From: CAMREV01 sp051650525
Lineage (GTDB): Bacteria > Bacillota_I > Bacilli_A > Mycoplasmatales > Mycoplasmoidaceae
Reading direction: 5' to 3'
NCBI GenBank assembly: GCA_051650525.1
Contig: JBOFJE010000001.1
Coordinates: forward strand, 1-64,000
DNA length: 64,000 bases
Part shown: positions 21,177 to 31,143 of the stretch, in pieces
Layout of the letters: every line of letters begins with the position of its first letter
Numbering within the stretch: the stretch's first letter is position 1
Notes under the pieces: generated by a model
The model's input: only the letters and a program-made list of their open reading frames with translations
Database searches by the model: none
What the model was told of the DNA's origin: nothing
Made by a program: the position numbers and the translations under genes

Positions 21177-22937
21177 TTATCCTTTTGGAGATTTAAATCC
21201 TAATTTTGTCATACCTTTTTTAGTTTCATAATACAAAGAGATATTTACATGTAACATAAAAGCAAATGCTTTCTGTCTAATAGTTTCATAATCTTTATCA
21301 GTTATTCATTTTTCAACATTAATAACTCATTCCATTGAACGTTCCCTTTTATAATATGGAGGTAAGTCATAAGGAGTTTGATTCATATATGCTACTAATA
21401 TTTGAAGGTAATCATAAACAATTTGCATCATTTCAATATTTTTTAATTTTTGAATATCATCTTGTTTAAATCTTTGTGCTTCAGTAATCATTTTTGAGAT
21501 TTCAGAACTTGATAATCCAGATGTATCTTTAACAACAACTTGAACTTCACGTCCAGTATTGTCATCTCTAGCACTAACATTTAAAACACCATTCATGTCA
21601 ATTTCATATGTAACTTTAATTTTAGGAACACCAGCTTTTCCTTTAGCAATTTTGTCAAAAACAAATTCTGATAAAGGTCTATTATCTTTAGCAAATTTTC
21701 TTTCCCCTTGAACAATATTAATTTCAATATTGTCTTGATCATCATAGCTAGTTGTAAATGTACCAGTTTTTTTTGCTGGAACCTTAGAGTTTCTAGGAAG
21801 TAAGGGGTGACTTAATCCATCATGAGTTTCAATTCCAATAGTTAATGGAATAACATCTTGAAGCTCAATATCAACATCACCTTTTAAAATAGCACCTTGA
21901 ACTGCAGCTCCAAGAGCAACAACTTCATCAGGGTTAACACCTGTTTCAACTGCATCACCAAATAAATCTCTTACATATTTTTGAATCATTGGCATCTTGG
22001 TAGATCCACCAACTAAAAGAACTTTATCAACATCTTTTGGTTCAAGTTTAGCTTCACGAAGAGCATCTTCAACAGGAAAAATTGTTCTTTCCATTAAATC
22101 TTTAGTTAATTCTTCAAATTCTACTTTAGAATAAGGAAAATTTAAATCAGTTCGATTAAATAAAGCCAAATCAACAGTTATTTGATCATTTAAAGATAAA
22201 TCAATCTTTAATTTTTCAGATACAGCTTTTAAAGTATTTTTAACATGAAGTGATTCACGATCAAGTTTTTCTCCACCATCAACAAGTTTCGAAAATAATA
22301 AATCAGTTATTTTATTATCTCAATCATCCCCTCCTAATAGATTATCTCCACTAGTTGAAAGAACTTCAAATAATCCATCTCTTAAGTGAAGCACAGAAAC
22401 GTCAAATGTCCCCCCACCTAAGTCATAAACAAGAACTTTAAGATCTTTATTTGCTTCTTTTCTATCAAGACCATAGGCAACTGCTGCTGCAGTTGGTTCA
22501 TTAATAATTCTTAATACTTCCAAACCTGCAATTTTACCAGCATTAATTGTCGCTTGTCTTTGTCCATCATCAAAATACGCTGGAACTGTAATAACAGCCT
22601 TAGAAATTTTTGCATTTAAATCTCTTTCAGATCTGTTTTTAATATATTGTAAGATTAAACCTGAAATTTGTTCAGGAGAATAATCCTTCCCATCTAAATG
22701 TACCTTTTCTTTAGTACCCATTAAACGTTTAATTGAAAAAACAACATCTTTATCTTCTGATAATAATGCTTTAGCTTCATCACCAACAGAAATTTTTCCA
22801 TTTTCAATGTAAACAATTGAAGGAATAGTTCTTTTCCCTTCTTCATTGGCAATAACAAATGGTTTCCCATCTATTGCAACTGCAACTGCAGAGTTGGTAG
22901 TACCAAGGTCAATACCAATAATTAATTCATCTTTCAT
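21177..22937 (-). CDS. dnaK: Chaperone DnaK (Hsp70)
   Basis: Hsp70 ATPase and substrate-binding chaperone, 586 residues. Signatures: GIDLGTTNSAVAV at the N-terminus, VYDLGGGTFDVS, VLLVGGSTKMP, and the linker-adjacent LQDVIPLTIGIE. TGA at 22320 (Asp-Asp-Trp-Asp) and two near the C-terminus are Trp; true stop TAA 21177. The C-terminal lid is short and divergent. I looked for a CIRCE/HrcA operator upstream and saw none. It stands alone, without grpE or dnaJ beside it. Confidence 0.97.
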
Positions 22938-23054
22938 AATTTTACTCCTAGATAATCTTTTTTATATATCTTAACTTATATAATAATATTCACTCAATAA
23001 GTAGATTATTACAAAAAAAAACAAAATGTCAATATAACAGATAAAAATATCAAT

Positions 23055-23103
23055 AAAAAATGTTAAATATTTAGAATTCTTTCTTAATATTTAACATTTT
23101 TTT
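23055..23103 (-). terminator. Terminator hairpin after the ferritin-like gene
   Basis: Left arm AAAAAATGTTAAATATT (23055-23071), right arm 23086-23103, a 17-base-pair stem. On the minus strand it ends in a run of T, so it is an intrinsic terminator overlapping the stop codon of 23102-23614. The A-run on the other side would make it work in both directions. Confidence 0.75.
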
Positions 23104-23614
23104 ATTCTTCAATTTTTACAAGTTTTTGTAACAATGAAATATTTGAATTTTTTAAAGAAAATATTATATTTTCAACTTCGCTAATATCTTTTAAAGCGTC
23201 ACTTACAAATCACTGTGATCAATTAAAAATTTCAATATCTTTCTCTTCTAAAGCCTCAATAGCTAATTTGTTAATTGCCTCTCGTAAATTTAGTTCAGTT
23301 TCTAAAACATCTTCAAAAATCATTAGACACGATTTTTCTAAATTTTTTTGATCAATTTCACTATATTTTATAGTTTTAATAACACATTCATTATTAATGT
23401 TTGCAGGAAAATCAAAATTTGACAGAAATTTAAATGTTCTTGTCATGTGGGCTTCTATTTTATCTTTAGCAAGTCCTAATAGAAATTTAGAATATCCATC
23501 AATATTTTCCATATCAAAATAAGCAGCATAGTTTAAATATTTATTATGAGCAGCCATTTCAAAATTATAATAAGAATTAATATTTTTTAACATTTTAATG
23601 TTCTTTTTAATCAT
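23102..23614 (-). CDS. Ferritin-like protein
   Basis: A 170-residue protein with the four-helix ferritin pattern: NSYYNFEMAAHNKYLNYAAYF (Glu19), IEAHMTRTF (Glu54, His56), and LETELNLREAINKLA. In bacterial FtnA the second ferroxidase motif is Glu-x-x-His; here it reads Lys-Ile-Glu-Ala-His, so one metal ligand looks shifted or lost. It would store iron or act as a ferritin-like oxidase in the cytoplasm. TGA codons (23219 and one three codons later) are Trp. Single gene between dnaK and the YitT pair, with its own terminator. Confidence 0.75.
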
Positions 23615-23670
23615 ATATATCTCCTTTGTAAATATACTATGTATTATAACATTAAATATTATAATATTAA

Positions 23671-24876
23671 TTACGAAAGAAAACTTTTATAACTAATTTT
23701 ACCATCAATTGAAATTGATTGACCGACAACAATAAAAGCTCCTGGATAAATACTTTTAACTCTTGAAATTAACTCATTTGCCTCAAATATAAAACAATAA
23801 ATTACTATTACTTCTTGTGCTTCCTTCTTGTAACCACCAATTACATAAGATACAAGTCTTTTGTGATCATATTCTCCTCCAAAAACCTTTTGATCAAGTT
23901 CAATCGATCTTGGAGAAATAATATTGATAGCAACCATTTTAAATCGAGGGTACATTTTATTAATAATTGCTCCAAGTAATGCAACTAAAATTATTGATGA
24001 AGAAAAATTTGGAGAAAAGAAATCTTCAATTACTATATTATGTGATTTACCAGAAATTTCTAACAATCTCAAAGAGGCAAAAGTTCCTAGTGAAGAAGCA
24101 ATCACAAGAATTAATAAATTATTAATCAAAAATATTGTCCCTAGTTGCTTTTTCTTTATTTTCATTATATAAATAGCAACAACATCAAAGCCACCAGTTG
24201 AAGAACCAATAACAAATGACAAAGTCAAAGGGATGCCAGCACAAAATGAATAACCTAATGCATAAAATAATAAGGATATAACTCGGCTTGAATCTTGTTT
24301 ATCTCAAGTTAAAAATACATAAGATTCAGAAGGTAAATCTTTATACAGTGAAGATTTAACTTCACCGAAAATATGTAAATTTCCTATATTTTTAATAAAT
24401 GATAAACTTAAAGGAAAAATATTAGACACTATAACATAAGTAATAGTTAACAAAGCAAACTGTTTACCAACTTTTAAATAAGCAAAAATCAATATTGGGA
24501 TATTTATAATAATGGACAGGCCATAGAATAAAACTCTCATGACAATATATATAACATTTTCCTTATTTTGATTCCCGTTTCAATTATAAAATTTATGTAG
24601 CAATACTCCAATGAATCTTGCAACACCTTGTGATAAACCACTTAAACCAGGGGAATACAAACCACTATTCTGAATAAAAAGTAAAGTGATCATACCCATT
24701 AATAAAGCAGAAAATACACAAATTATTATTTTATATTTAAATTTTATGTTCCCATATAATCCAGAGAATTTTAAACCCGAAAATTTTAAGCTTGCTTTTT
24801 CAGTCTTCTTTTTATTTTCTTCATAATAAATATTATTAAGAATTTTTTTAGTTCTACTATCTAATGCTGTTTTCAA
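23671..24876 (-). CDS. YitT-family membrane protein (second of a pair)
   Basis: 401 residues. A soluble N-terminal segment of about 45 residues is followed by five or six membrane helices with the YitT-type motif IGSSTGGFDVVAIYI (GGTD in most relatives), and a C-terminal DUF2179 domain ending GAFIVVGQSISIDGK. TGA at 24580 and 24304 are Trp. Start is the TTG at 24876: a strong GGAAGGAAG lies 8 bases upstream, inside the end of the preceding gene (20-base overlap). Function of the family is unsettled; a transporter-like role is assumed. Confidence 0.82.
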
Positions 24877-26029
24877 ATTTCATACTTCCTTCCATACCAC
24901 GAATTAATGTGGTGACAATAATTGCATCTGGGCTTACTTTTTTAATATCAGATAAAAGTTTTGGCAATTCAATATATTTACAAATAATTTCTAAATTATA
25001 ATTATCATTCCCTGAAAATCCTCCAATTGATTTATTAATAGTCATCGAATGGTGAAATTCCTCTTTCTTTAAGAAATTGACAATTTCAAGAACTTTATCA
25101 CCATAAATTTTGGTAAGTACAATTTTTTCTTTTGGAAATAGTGAATTATAAGTTAAAAAAACTATAAATATCATAATTAGTGATGCTACTAAATTTTGAC
25201 TAACCAAAAATCCGAAAGAAAAATGGTGTTTATTAATAATTTCTGGAGTAAAAGAACCAATTAATATAGAAACTAATACAACAATTAAATTAAAGTAAAG
25301 TATTATATATTGAATTGATTTATTTTTTTTAATTGAATAATAGAAAGAAAGAAAATCTGTCCCCCCTGTTGAACCAGAAATAACTAGCAAAGTAGAATAA
25401 CCAAAACCTGAAAATAATCCTGCTACCAATGCATTTAAAACCAATGATGGAAACTTTGATAAATCACTAGCATCTTGGAATGTTAACATAGTTGTGCCAT
25501 TTTTAGGTTTTACTGAACCAAATATTGATAAATTATTTAATCAATTTTGGACTCCAGGGATTAAATTTATCAGAGTTGGCAAGAAACTTGTGACAATCAA
25601 TGTAACTAAAGATAATAATGCAAATTTTTTACCGATTTTAAAATAGCCAAATATAAATAATGGCACATTTATTAAAAAATTACCTCCATAAAATAAAAAT
25701 GTAAAAATTATTTTTTCCACTTTTGGATCAACTATTAAACTTTTAGAAACTCTAGCCAGTCCCTGAAAAATACCAGCAATACCCGCTGTATACAACCCAG
25801 TTGGTTGTACAAAGAAAAGTAGATTAAAGGACAAAAAAATTCCCACCAAAAAAGAAATCAAAATTTTTAAATGAAATTTTCTAAGATAGTGCAATTTTGT
25901 AAATATCCCAAAAGATTGTTTATGATCAGTTATCTTATAGATAATATTTTCATCTACAAAAAAATCTTTAACATTTTTTTTAATATTTTTAAAATTATTT
26001 ATATTTATTTTTTTAATATCTTTTCCCAT
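24857..26029 (-). CDS. YitT-family membrane protein (first of a pair)
   Basis: 390 residues, paralogue of the next gene. N-terminal soluble part (about 60 residues), membrane helices from about residue 62, the motif ISGSTGGTDFLSFYYS, and a C-terminal DUF2179 domain (MTINKSIGGFSGNDNYNLEIICKYIEL...DAIIVTTLIRGMEGS). TGA at 25541 is Trp. Shares with its partner PTGLYTAGIAGIFQGLAR versus NSGLYSPGLSGLSQGVAR. The two are coupled by overlap and probably form a hetero-oligomer or act in tandem. Confidence 0.84.
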
Positions 26030-26042
26030 AAAAATAAATATA

Positions 26043-26747
26043 CTACACTTTTACAATTGTGCCAAATAAATTATTACCATTCTTGGTAATATTGACAGTT
26101 TTTATCATTCAATTACCATTTTTATCAACTCATTCTTGAAAAATAAAGGGAATAGGAAAATTAAGGTTATAATTCAATTCCTTTATTTGTTGATTATCAT
26201 CATTAATTTTAGATTCTATAAAATCAGTATTAATAATTTTAGGAAAAATTGAAAGTTCAATAATCTTAAGAATTGGATTCTTTTGATTCTTATATTCCTC
26301 TCTAAAAAAAGCAGGAACTGCAATTTTATTTACTAATAAATAAATGACTGATTCTAATTCATTTTTTTTATTAAAATTATTTAAAACAAAAATTTCTGAG
26401 CCTCCATGAAAATCAAAATTATCAAAATATTGAATATCAAATTTTTTTAAAATAGATGTTTCACTTCTGACTGATTTCTTTAATAATTTGTATGAATAGA
26501 ATAATATTCCCATTGCATGCTTAGATACAACATAACCATACCCCTGATTTACTGTCAAAACACCAATATTAACAAGCGTAATTAGTGCAGATCTTGATGT
26601 TAAACGAGCACACTGAAATTTTATTGCTAATCTATTTTCACTAGGAATTAATTGATTTTCTAAATACTCTGATCTTAATATTTTTAAAATCAAATATCTT
26701 AAAATGTATGATTTTGAACTAAATGTCCTAGAATATCTATTTGCCAT
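26043..26747 (-). CDS. GntR-type transcription regulator
   Basis: About 234 residues. The N-terminal 75 residues give a GntR winged helix: LILKILRSEYLENQLIPSENRLAIKFQCARLTSRSALITLVNIGVL, with PSE, the recognition helix and the G-Y-G-Y-V-V wing. The C-terminal part may be a UTRA-like ligand domain but is too divergent to name. TGA 26130 and a later one are Trp. ATG 26747 chosen over TTG 26756. It follows the glycyl-radical gene by about 130 bases on the same strand; target genes are not evident. Confidence 0.8.
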
Positions 26748-26874
26748 AATAAACAACTTTCTTATGAATATAATTTTTGCATTATATGCCTATATATATC
26801 ATATAACAATTTCTAGTCTAATTTATAATAGCAATCACTAGGAAATAAAAAAATAGGAATTATTCCTATTTTAA

Positions 26875-27123
26875 TTACATTGATTTATGAAATGTTCTTT
26901 TAATAACATCATCTTGCTGTTCTTTTGTAAGTTTTACAAAATTTACAGCATAACCACTAACTCTAATAGTTAATTGTGGGTATTTTTCTGGATGCTCCTG
27001 TGCATCTAACAAAGTTTTTTGTGTAAAAACATTAACATTAAGATGCTGAGCTCCATTTCCAAAATAACCATCCATCATATTTACAAGATTTTCTTCTTGG
27101 TTTTTGCTTGTTTTTTTTGACAT
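26875..27123 (-). CDS. grcA: Stand-alone glycyl radical domain protein (GrcA/YfiD-like)
   Basis: 82 residues that match the last part of pyruvate formate-lyase and GrcA: QHLNVNVFTQKTLLDA, HPEKYPQLTIRVSGYA with the radical Gly57, then TKEQQDDVI. In E. coli the related 127-residue GrcA replaces the oxygen-damaged radical end of pyruvate formate-lyase. This copy is shorter, with only about 25 residues before the conserved domain. It is not a fragment of a broken pflB: a strong AAGGAG site precedes its ATG and no pfl sequence lies upstream. It needs an activase (PflA) encoded elsewhere. Confidence 0.9.
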   Translation of the reverse strand: MSKKTSKNQEENLVNMMDGYFGNGAQHLNVNVFTQKTLLDAQEHPEKYPQLTIRVSGYAVNFVKLTKEQQDDVIKRTFHKSM

Positions 27124-27204
27124 ATTATCTCCTTATATAGTTTATTATAAATAAAACAATTTAAATATTGAATGTATAAAAAATGAATGCTTATATATAA
27201 TGTA

Positions 27205-27233
27205 TTGACATGTTATATATTGGTATTTATATA
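27205..27233 (+). promoter_or_regulatory. Strong promoter of the 87-residue gene
   Basis: Perfect TTGACA (27205-27210), 17 bases, TATATA (27228-27233). The transcript would start near 27240, leaving a leader of about 70 bases before the gene at 27313. It is divergent to the glycyl-radical gene, which begins at 27123. Confidence 0.7.
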
Positions 27234-27312
27234 TATAAGTTGTTATAAATCTTTTTTCAATAATTTATCTTTATATAAAATGGGTTTAATAACCTAGAAA
27301 GGATTTATAATT

Positions 27313-27576
27313 TTGACTAATATTAAAACAATAAATGGAAATAAAATTGATTGGTGATCAGCATCAATTGGCACATCTATGCTAATTAATACTGTTGGAT
27401 CATTATTCGGTACAACAATTAATGCAATTGATTCACTTTGAAATTCAGTGGATAATCATCAGCAACAATTGAATCAAGGTTATGGTTATAATCAAAGTAG
27501 ATTTAAAACTGATGAAATGTTTATGAGAATTTCAAAATATCCATCAAAGTCTATAATTAATTTTATGGGCATTTAA
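27313..27576 (+). CDS. Small orphan protein, 87 residues
   Basis: A reading frame visible only in code 4 (two TGA Trp codons, W15 and W43). Start TTG 27313 follows AAAGG 8-9 bases upstream; stop TAA 27574-27576. A consensus promoter lies upstream and a terminator hairpin immediately downstream, so this is a complete one-gene unit. Residues about 16-45 are small/hydrophobic with a glycine spacing (SASIGTSMLINTVGSLFG) that could insert in a membrane or form an amphipathic helix. The rest is Gln/Asn/Tyr-rich, then basic (KYPSKSIINFMGI). No signal peptide and no family I recognise. A membrane-active peptide or small regulatory subunit is possible but unproven. Confidence 0.65.
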
Positions 27577-27601
27577 AATAAAAGGGAAGTTCCCTTTTAT
27601 T
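27577..27601. terminator. Bidirectional terminator
   Basis: AATAAAAGGGAA / TTCCCTTTTATT, a 10-base-pair stem with a 5-base loop and a T-run on the plus strand (and A-run opposite, giving a T-run for the minus strand). It separates the plus-strand orphan gene from the convergent DnaQ-like gene, whose stop is at 27611. Confidence 0.8.
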
Positions 27602-27610
27602 TTTTATATA

Positions 27611-28159
27611 TTATAAAATAAATGATTTTAATCTAAATCAGATTTTTTCTAAAATAAGTACAGAATATGTTGCACTCAAAAATTTAGTGTCATCATAAAT
27701 TATTCCTAATTTGATACAAAGATCGGTGAAAGAAAGATTAAAATCGAATCCAATTATGGATTGAGCTAATTTTAATATATCAATCTTTGCCAAATCAAGA
27801 AAATAATCGTTATCAGTAAAAATTTTTTCAATTAAAGGGAATATAAAATCATTACCATTATAAGCGAAAAGAATACCTTCATCAAAAATGTTGGCAATTC
27901 TTTCAAGAGCATCACTAAACTCAATTCCCTCGCTATTTATCTTATTTCTTGTAATTCGATATTTTCTTCTTACATATTCTGAAATAATCTGATCAGAATT
28001 TATGTAAAAATTGTCTTTAGAAATCATTTCATTATTAATATATGTTCTTGAAGCAAATTGTAGGATAGAAGAATTTAATCCATCTTCTGTTGTTCTAATA
28101 TCAAATATGACAATCTTTTTATTTAAAAAGCTTTTCTTCTTATAACTATAATCTTCCAT
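27611..28159 (-). CDS. DnaQ-fold 3'-5' exonuclease-like protein, active site altered
   Basis: 182 residues. The fold is suggested by IVIFDIRTTEDGLNSSILQFASR at the N-terminus (Exo I region, normally F-D-x-E-T-T-G), GILFAYNGNDFIFPLIEKIF (Exo II, normally HN..FD), and a C-terminal LSATYSVLILEKI where active enzymes have H-x-A-x-x-D. The Exo I Glu is Arg here and the Exo III His/Asp are missing, so catalysis as in DnaQ looks unlikely. TGA 27638 is Trp, stop TAA 27611. Possibly an inactive scaffold or nucleic-acid-binding relative. Divergent to the phosphodiesterase at 28260. Confidence 0.6.
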
Positions 28160-28215
28160 TTTTAATCCTTGGTATAATAAGAAACACTACTAATATTTAA
28201 AATACTAATATTTTT

Positions 28216-28225
28216 ATTATATAAT
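28216..28225. promoter_or_regulatory. Overlapping divergent -10 elements
   Basis: ATTATATAAT contains TATAAT on both strands, one facing the phosphodiesterase operon (+, start 28260) and one facing the DnaQ-like gene (-, start 28159). Polymerase could bind in only one direction at a time. No clear -35 hexamers, so tentative. Confidence 0.4.
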
Positions 28226-28259
28226 TAATTTACATAAATTTAAAAATATAGGCATAGTT

Positions 28260-28775
28260 ATGGATAAAATATTAATTTTTTCTGATTCTCATTCTGATAA
28301 TGAAATAATGAAAAAAGTTATTAATTTTGAAGAGCCAAATTTAATTTTACATGCTGGTGATTATTGTTGTGACCATAAAATTATGGAAGAATTTATTGAT
28401 TATTTTTGCTCTGGAAATAACGATGATTGCAACAAAAATGAAAATGAAAATGGTGCTAGAATTGTGAGATTTGAGTTTAGGGGTGTTAAAATTATTTTAA
28501 CTCATTCTGATTTTTTTACTATGAATTACTATGATATCGAACAAACTAAAATGAATATGGTAAATTATTTTAAATTACAACATCCTGATGTTATTATTTA
28601 TGGTCACACACACAAGGAAGATGTCCAATTAATTGATAATATTTTATTTATCAATCCTGGCTCTATTTCATTGCCTAGAAATGAATATAAAAATAAAACA
28701 TATGCTATTTTATATATTGAAAATAATATGATTGTAAATAAAGAATATAAGGATATTATTAAAATATGGCTATAA
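28260..28775 (+). CDS. YfcE/MJ0936-type metallophosphoesterase
   Basis: 171-residue metal-dependent phosphodiesterase. Metal ligands: SDSHSD (DxH), HAGDY (GD), GNNDD (GN.[DH]), THSD and YGHTH (GHTH). NPGSISLPR matches the family loop. Likely cleaves a phosphodiester in a small molecule; substrate unknown. First gene of a tightly packed plus-strand run; its stop overlaps the ispH start by 10 bases. Confidence 0.9.
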   Translation: MDKILIFSDSHSDNEIMKKVINFEEPNLILHAGDYCCDHKIMEEFIDYFCSGNNDDCNKNENENGARIVRFEFRGVKIILTHSDFFTMNYYDIEQTKMNMVNYFKLQHPDVIIYGHTHKEDVQLIDNILFINPGSISLPRNEYKNKTYAILYIENNMIVNKEYKDIIKIWL

Positions 28776-29662
28776 AGATTACAAAGATCACCCCAAGAGG
28801 ATTCTGTAGTGGTGTTGTCAATGCATGAATGATGATTGAAAAATACATAAAGAATAATCCAAATAAAAAAATTTATATGATAGGATGATTTGTTCATAAT
28901 AAATTCATGGTGGAGAAAATTATTGATATGGGCGTAATAATTCTTGATGATTCTAATAAATCACGATATGAAATTATAGATAACCTTGTTTATGAAAAAG
29001 ATTCAGCTATTATTTTTAGTGCTCATGGTACTGATGATAAAGCAATTGAATTATCTAGAAAAAAAGGTTTTGAAATTATTGACACAACTTGTATTTATGT
29101 AAAAAATATTCAAGAAATAATTAAACAAAAAATTTTAGATGGGAAAAAAATAATTTTTTTTGGTAAAAAAAAACATCCAGAATCTCTTTCAATGTTGGCA
29201 ATTAATAATTTAAAAATAAAAATATGTGAATCAATTGAAGAAATAAATAAGGTTTTGGAAGAAAATCCTAAAGATGATTGATTTTTTACAAATCAAACAA
29301 CTATTGGTTTATGGGAATATCAAGATGTTTTAGATCAATTAAAAACAAAAAATATTAATATTGAAATACAAAATGATATATGTTATGCAACTAACGAGAG
29401 GCAAGAAGCTATAAATAAACTTGAAAATGTAGATTTATTAATAGTTGTCGGTGATTTAAAATCAAATAATTCTAAAAAATTATATGAATTAGGCTTAAAT
29501 AAAAATATCAATACAATTTTAATTGAGAATTATAAACAATTGAATGACAAAACTCTTAAAAATAAAAAACACATTGCAATAACCTCTGGAGCAAGCACTC
29601 CTACTTGAATAACAAATGATGTCATTAAATGGGTAGAAGAAAAAACTAAAAATGCAGTTTAA
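28766..29662 (+). CDS. ispH: 4-hydroxy-3-methylbut-2-enyl diphosphate reductase
   Basis: IspH (LytB), the last enzyme of the MEP isoprenoid pathway, a 4Fe-4S protein giving IPP and DMAPP. 298 residues. All three cluster cysteines are present: RGFCSGV, DTTC and DICYATNERQ. FSAHG, FFTNQTT and TSGASTP are also family marks. TGA codons occur at several Trp sites (for example Asn-Ala-Trp-Met and Ile-Gly-Trp-Phe). With ispD at 53811 it argues for an MEP pathway in this organism, unusual in Mollicutes. Needs a ferredoxin/flavodoxin-type electron donor, not seen here. Confidence 0.92.
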
Positions 29663-30218
29663 ATTATTTTTAAAAAATATCTACACTAAAAAAAATATTT
29701 TAACTAAACTAATTTCTATTATATTTACTGTAATAATTGTAATTATTCCAGCTTTTGTTATTAGAGACTTTGTTTTAAAGAAGGGGAAATTAAATTTTGA
29801 TATAATTCATAATTTTATTGATGGTAAAGTTGCATTTAATTCAGGAATTGCATTTTCAATTTTTGGGGATCATCCTGGTGCAGTTATTGCTTTAGAAATT
29901 ATTACTATTTCATTAGTTTTCATTTTATTTTTATTAAATAGATTCGTAGTTTTTGACTTTGGTATATCATTAATATTTACTTCGGGATTATCTAATATTA
30001 TTGATCGTCAGCTTGTTGATTTTTTTCAGGGACAAATATATTATCATAAAGTAGTTGATTATATTCAATTTCATTTTATTGCTAATAGTGCAATTTTTAA
30101 TTGACAAGACATGTTTGTTATAATAGGAATTATTCTATTATCTTTAATAATTTTTTTTAAAATTATTTTGATAGATAAAACAAAGGAGGTAAGGGACAAA
30201 AATGATAAAATATACTAA
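29652..30218 (+). CDS. lspA: Lipoprotein signal peptidase II
   Basis: LspA removes the signal peptide of prolipoproteins such as PotD (40099). 188 residues, four membrane helices. The catalytic Asp pair is visible in LSNIIDR and VVDYIQFHF, and AFNSGIAFSIF corresponds to the N.GaaFg motif. TGA near 30104 is Trp (IFN-W-QD). It overlaps ispH by 11 bases and the following pseudouridine synthase by 17. Confidence 0.92.
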
Positions 30219-31143
30219 GGATGATGAAATTATTAATGAAAGATTAGATAATTTTATTGTGAGAAACGCAAACATTAATAAAACTAAAATTAAAAAAATG
30301 ATTGAGGATAATTTGATTTTAATTAATGGTAAATATGCAAAAAAACAGGGTGTTTTTTTAAGAAAAAATGATAATGTTCAAATTTTAAAAGATATTGAAA
30401 TGGATAAAAATGAATGTAGTGAAGGAAATAAAATTCTCCCATGACAAAAAAAAATAGAAATTTTTTATGAAAATAATTTTATATTAATTGCAAAAAAACC
30501 AAATGGAATTTTGACACATCCAACATCTTTTAAGGAAAGTGATACTTTTGTTGGAATGATAAAAAATTATTGAAATGAAACTAATAATAATAATTTTGAT
30601 GAATATGATATTAAACAAGGCTTATGCCACAGGCTTGATAAATATACAGAGGGTTTATTAATTGTTGCAAAGAACAATGATTCTAAGAAAAAAATAGAGG
30701 AAATGATTCAAAAAAATCTTATAAAGAGAGAGTATATAGCTATTCTAAATGGTAAACTAAAAGCTGATGAAGTTACGGTGAATGCTCCAATTTCTAGATC
30801 TAAAAAGAATAATTTAAAAATGGAAGTTAGTAAAAAACATTATGCTTTAGATGCTATTACACATTTTTCTATCATTCAAGAATTTAAAACAAAAACTTTG
30901 GTAAAATGTGTATTAGAAACTGGTAGAACACATCAAATTAGAGTGCATGCGAAATATATTAATGCCTCAGTGCTAAATGATCATCTTTATGGATCTAATT
31001 CAAAATTTGATAATTATCAACAGTACTTAGTTGCTAATAAAATAAGCTTTATTGACCCTTTTACTAGAAATGAAATTAATATTGAATATCCTCTTCCAAT
31101 AGAATTTATAAATAAATTAAATCACATTAAAAATGAAAACTAA
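30202..31143 (+). CDS. RluD-family pseudouridine synthase
   Basis: Converts U to pseudouridine, probably in 23S rRNA. 313 residues: an N-terminal S4 domain (NERLDNFI...INKTKIKKMIEDNLILINGK) and the catalytic domain with HRLDKYTEGLLIVAK, where Asp is the nucleophile, then GRTHQIRVHAKYI. TGA codons (from 30445) are Trp. RluD versus RluC site specificity cannot be told. The gene follows lspA, the order found in many Firmicutes. Confidence 0.92.

Noticed and set aside
22938..23054. Possible CIRCE/HrcA operator upstream of dnaK
   Set aside because: A GAGTG half-like stretch is present but no matching inverted half-site lies at the right distance.
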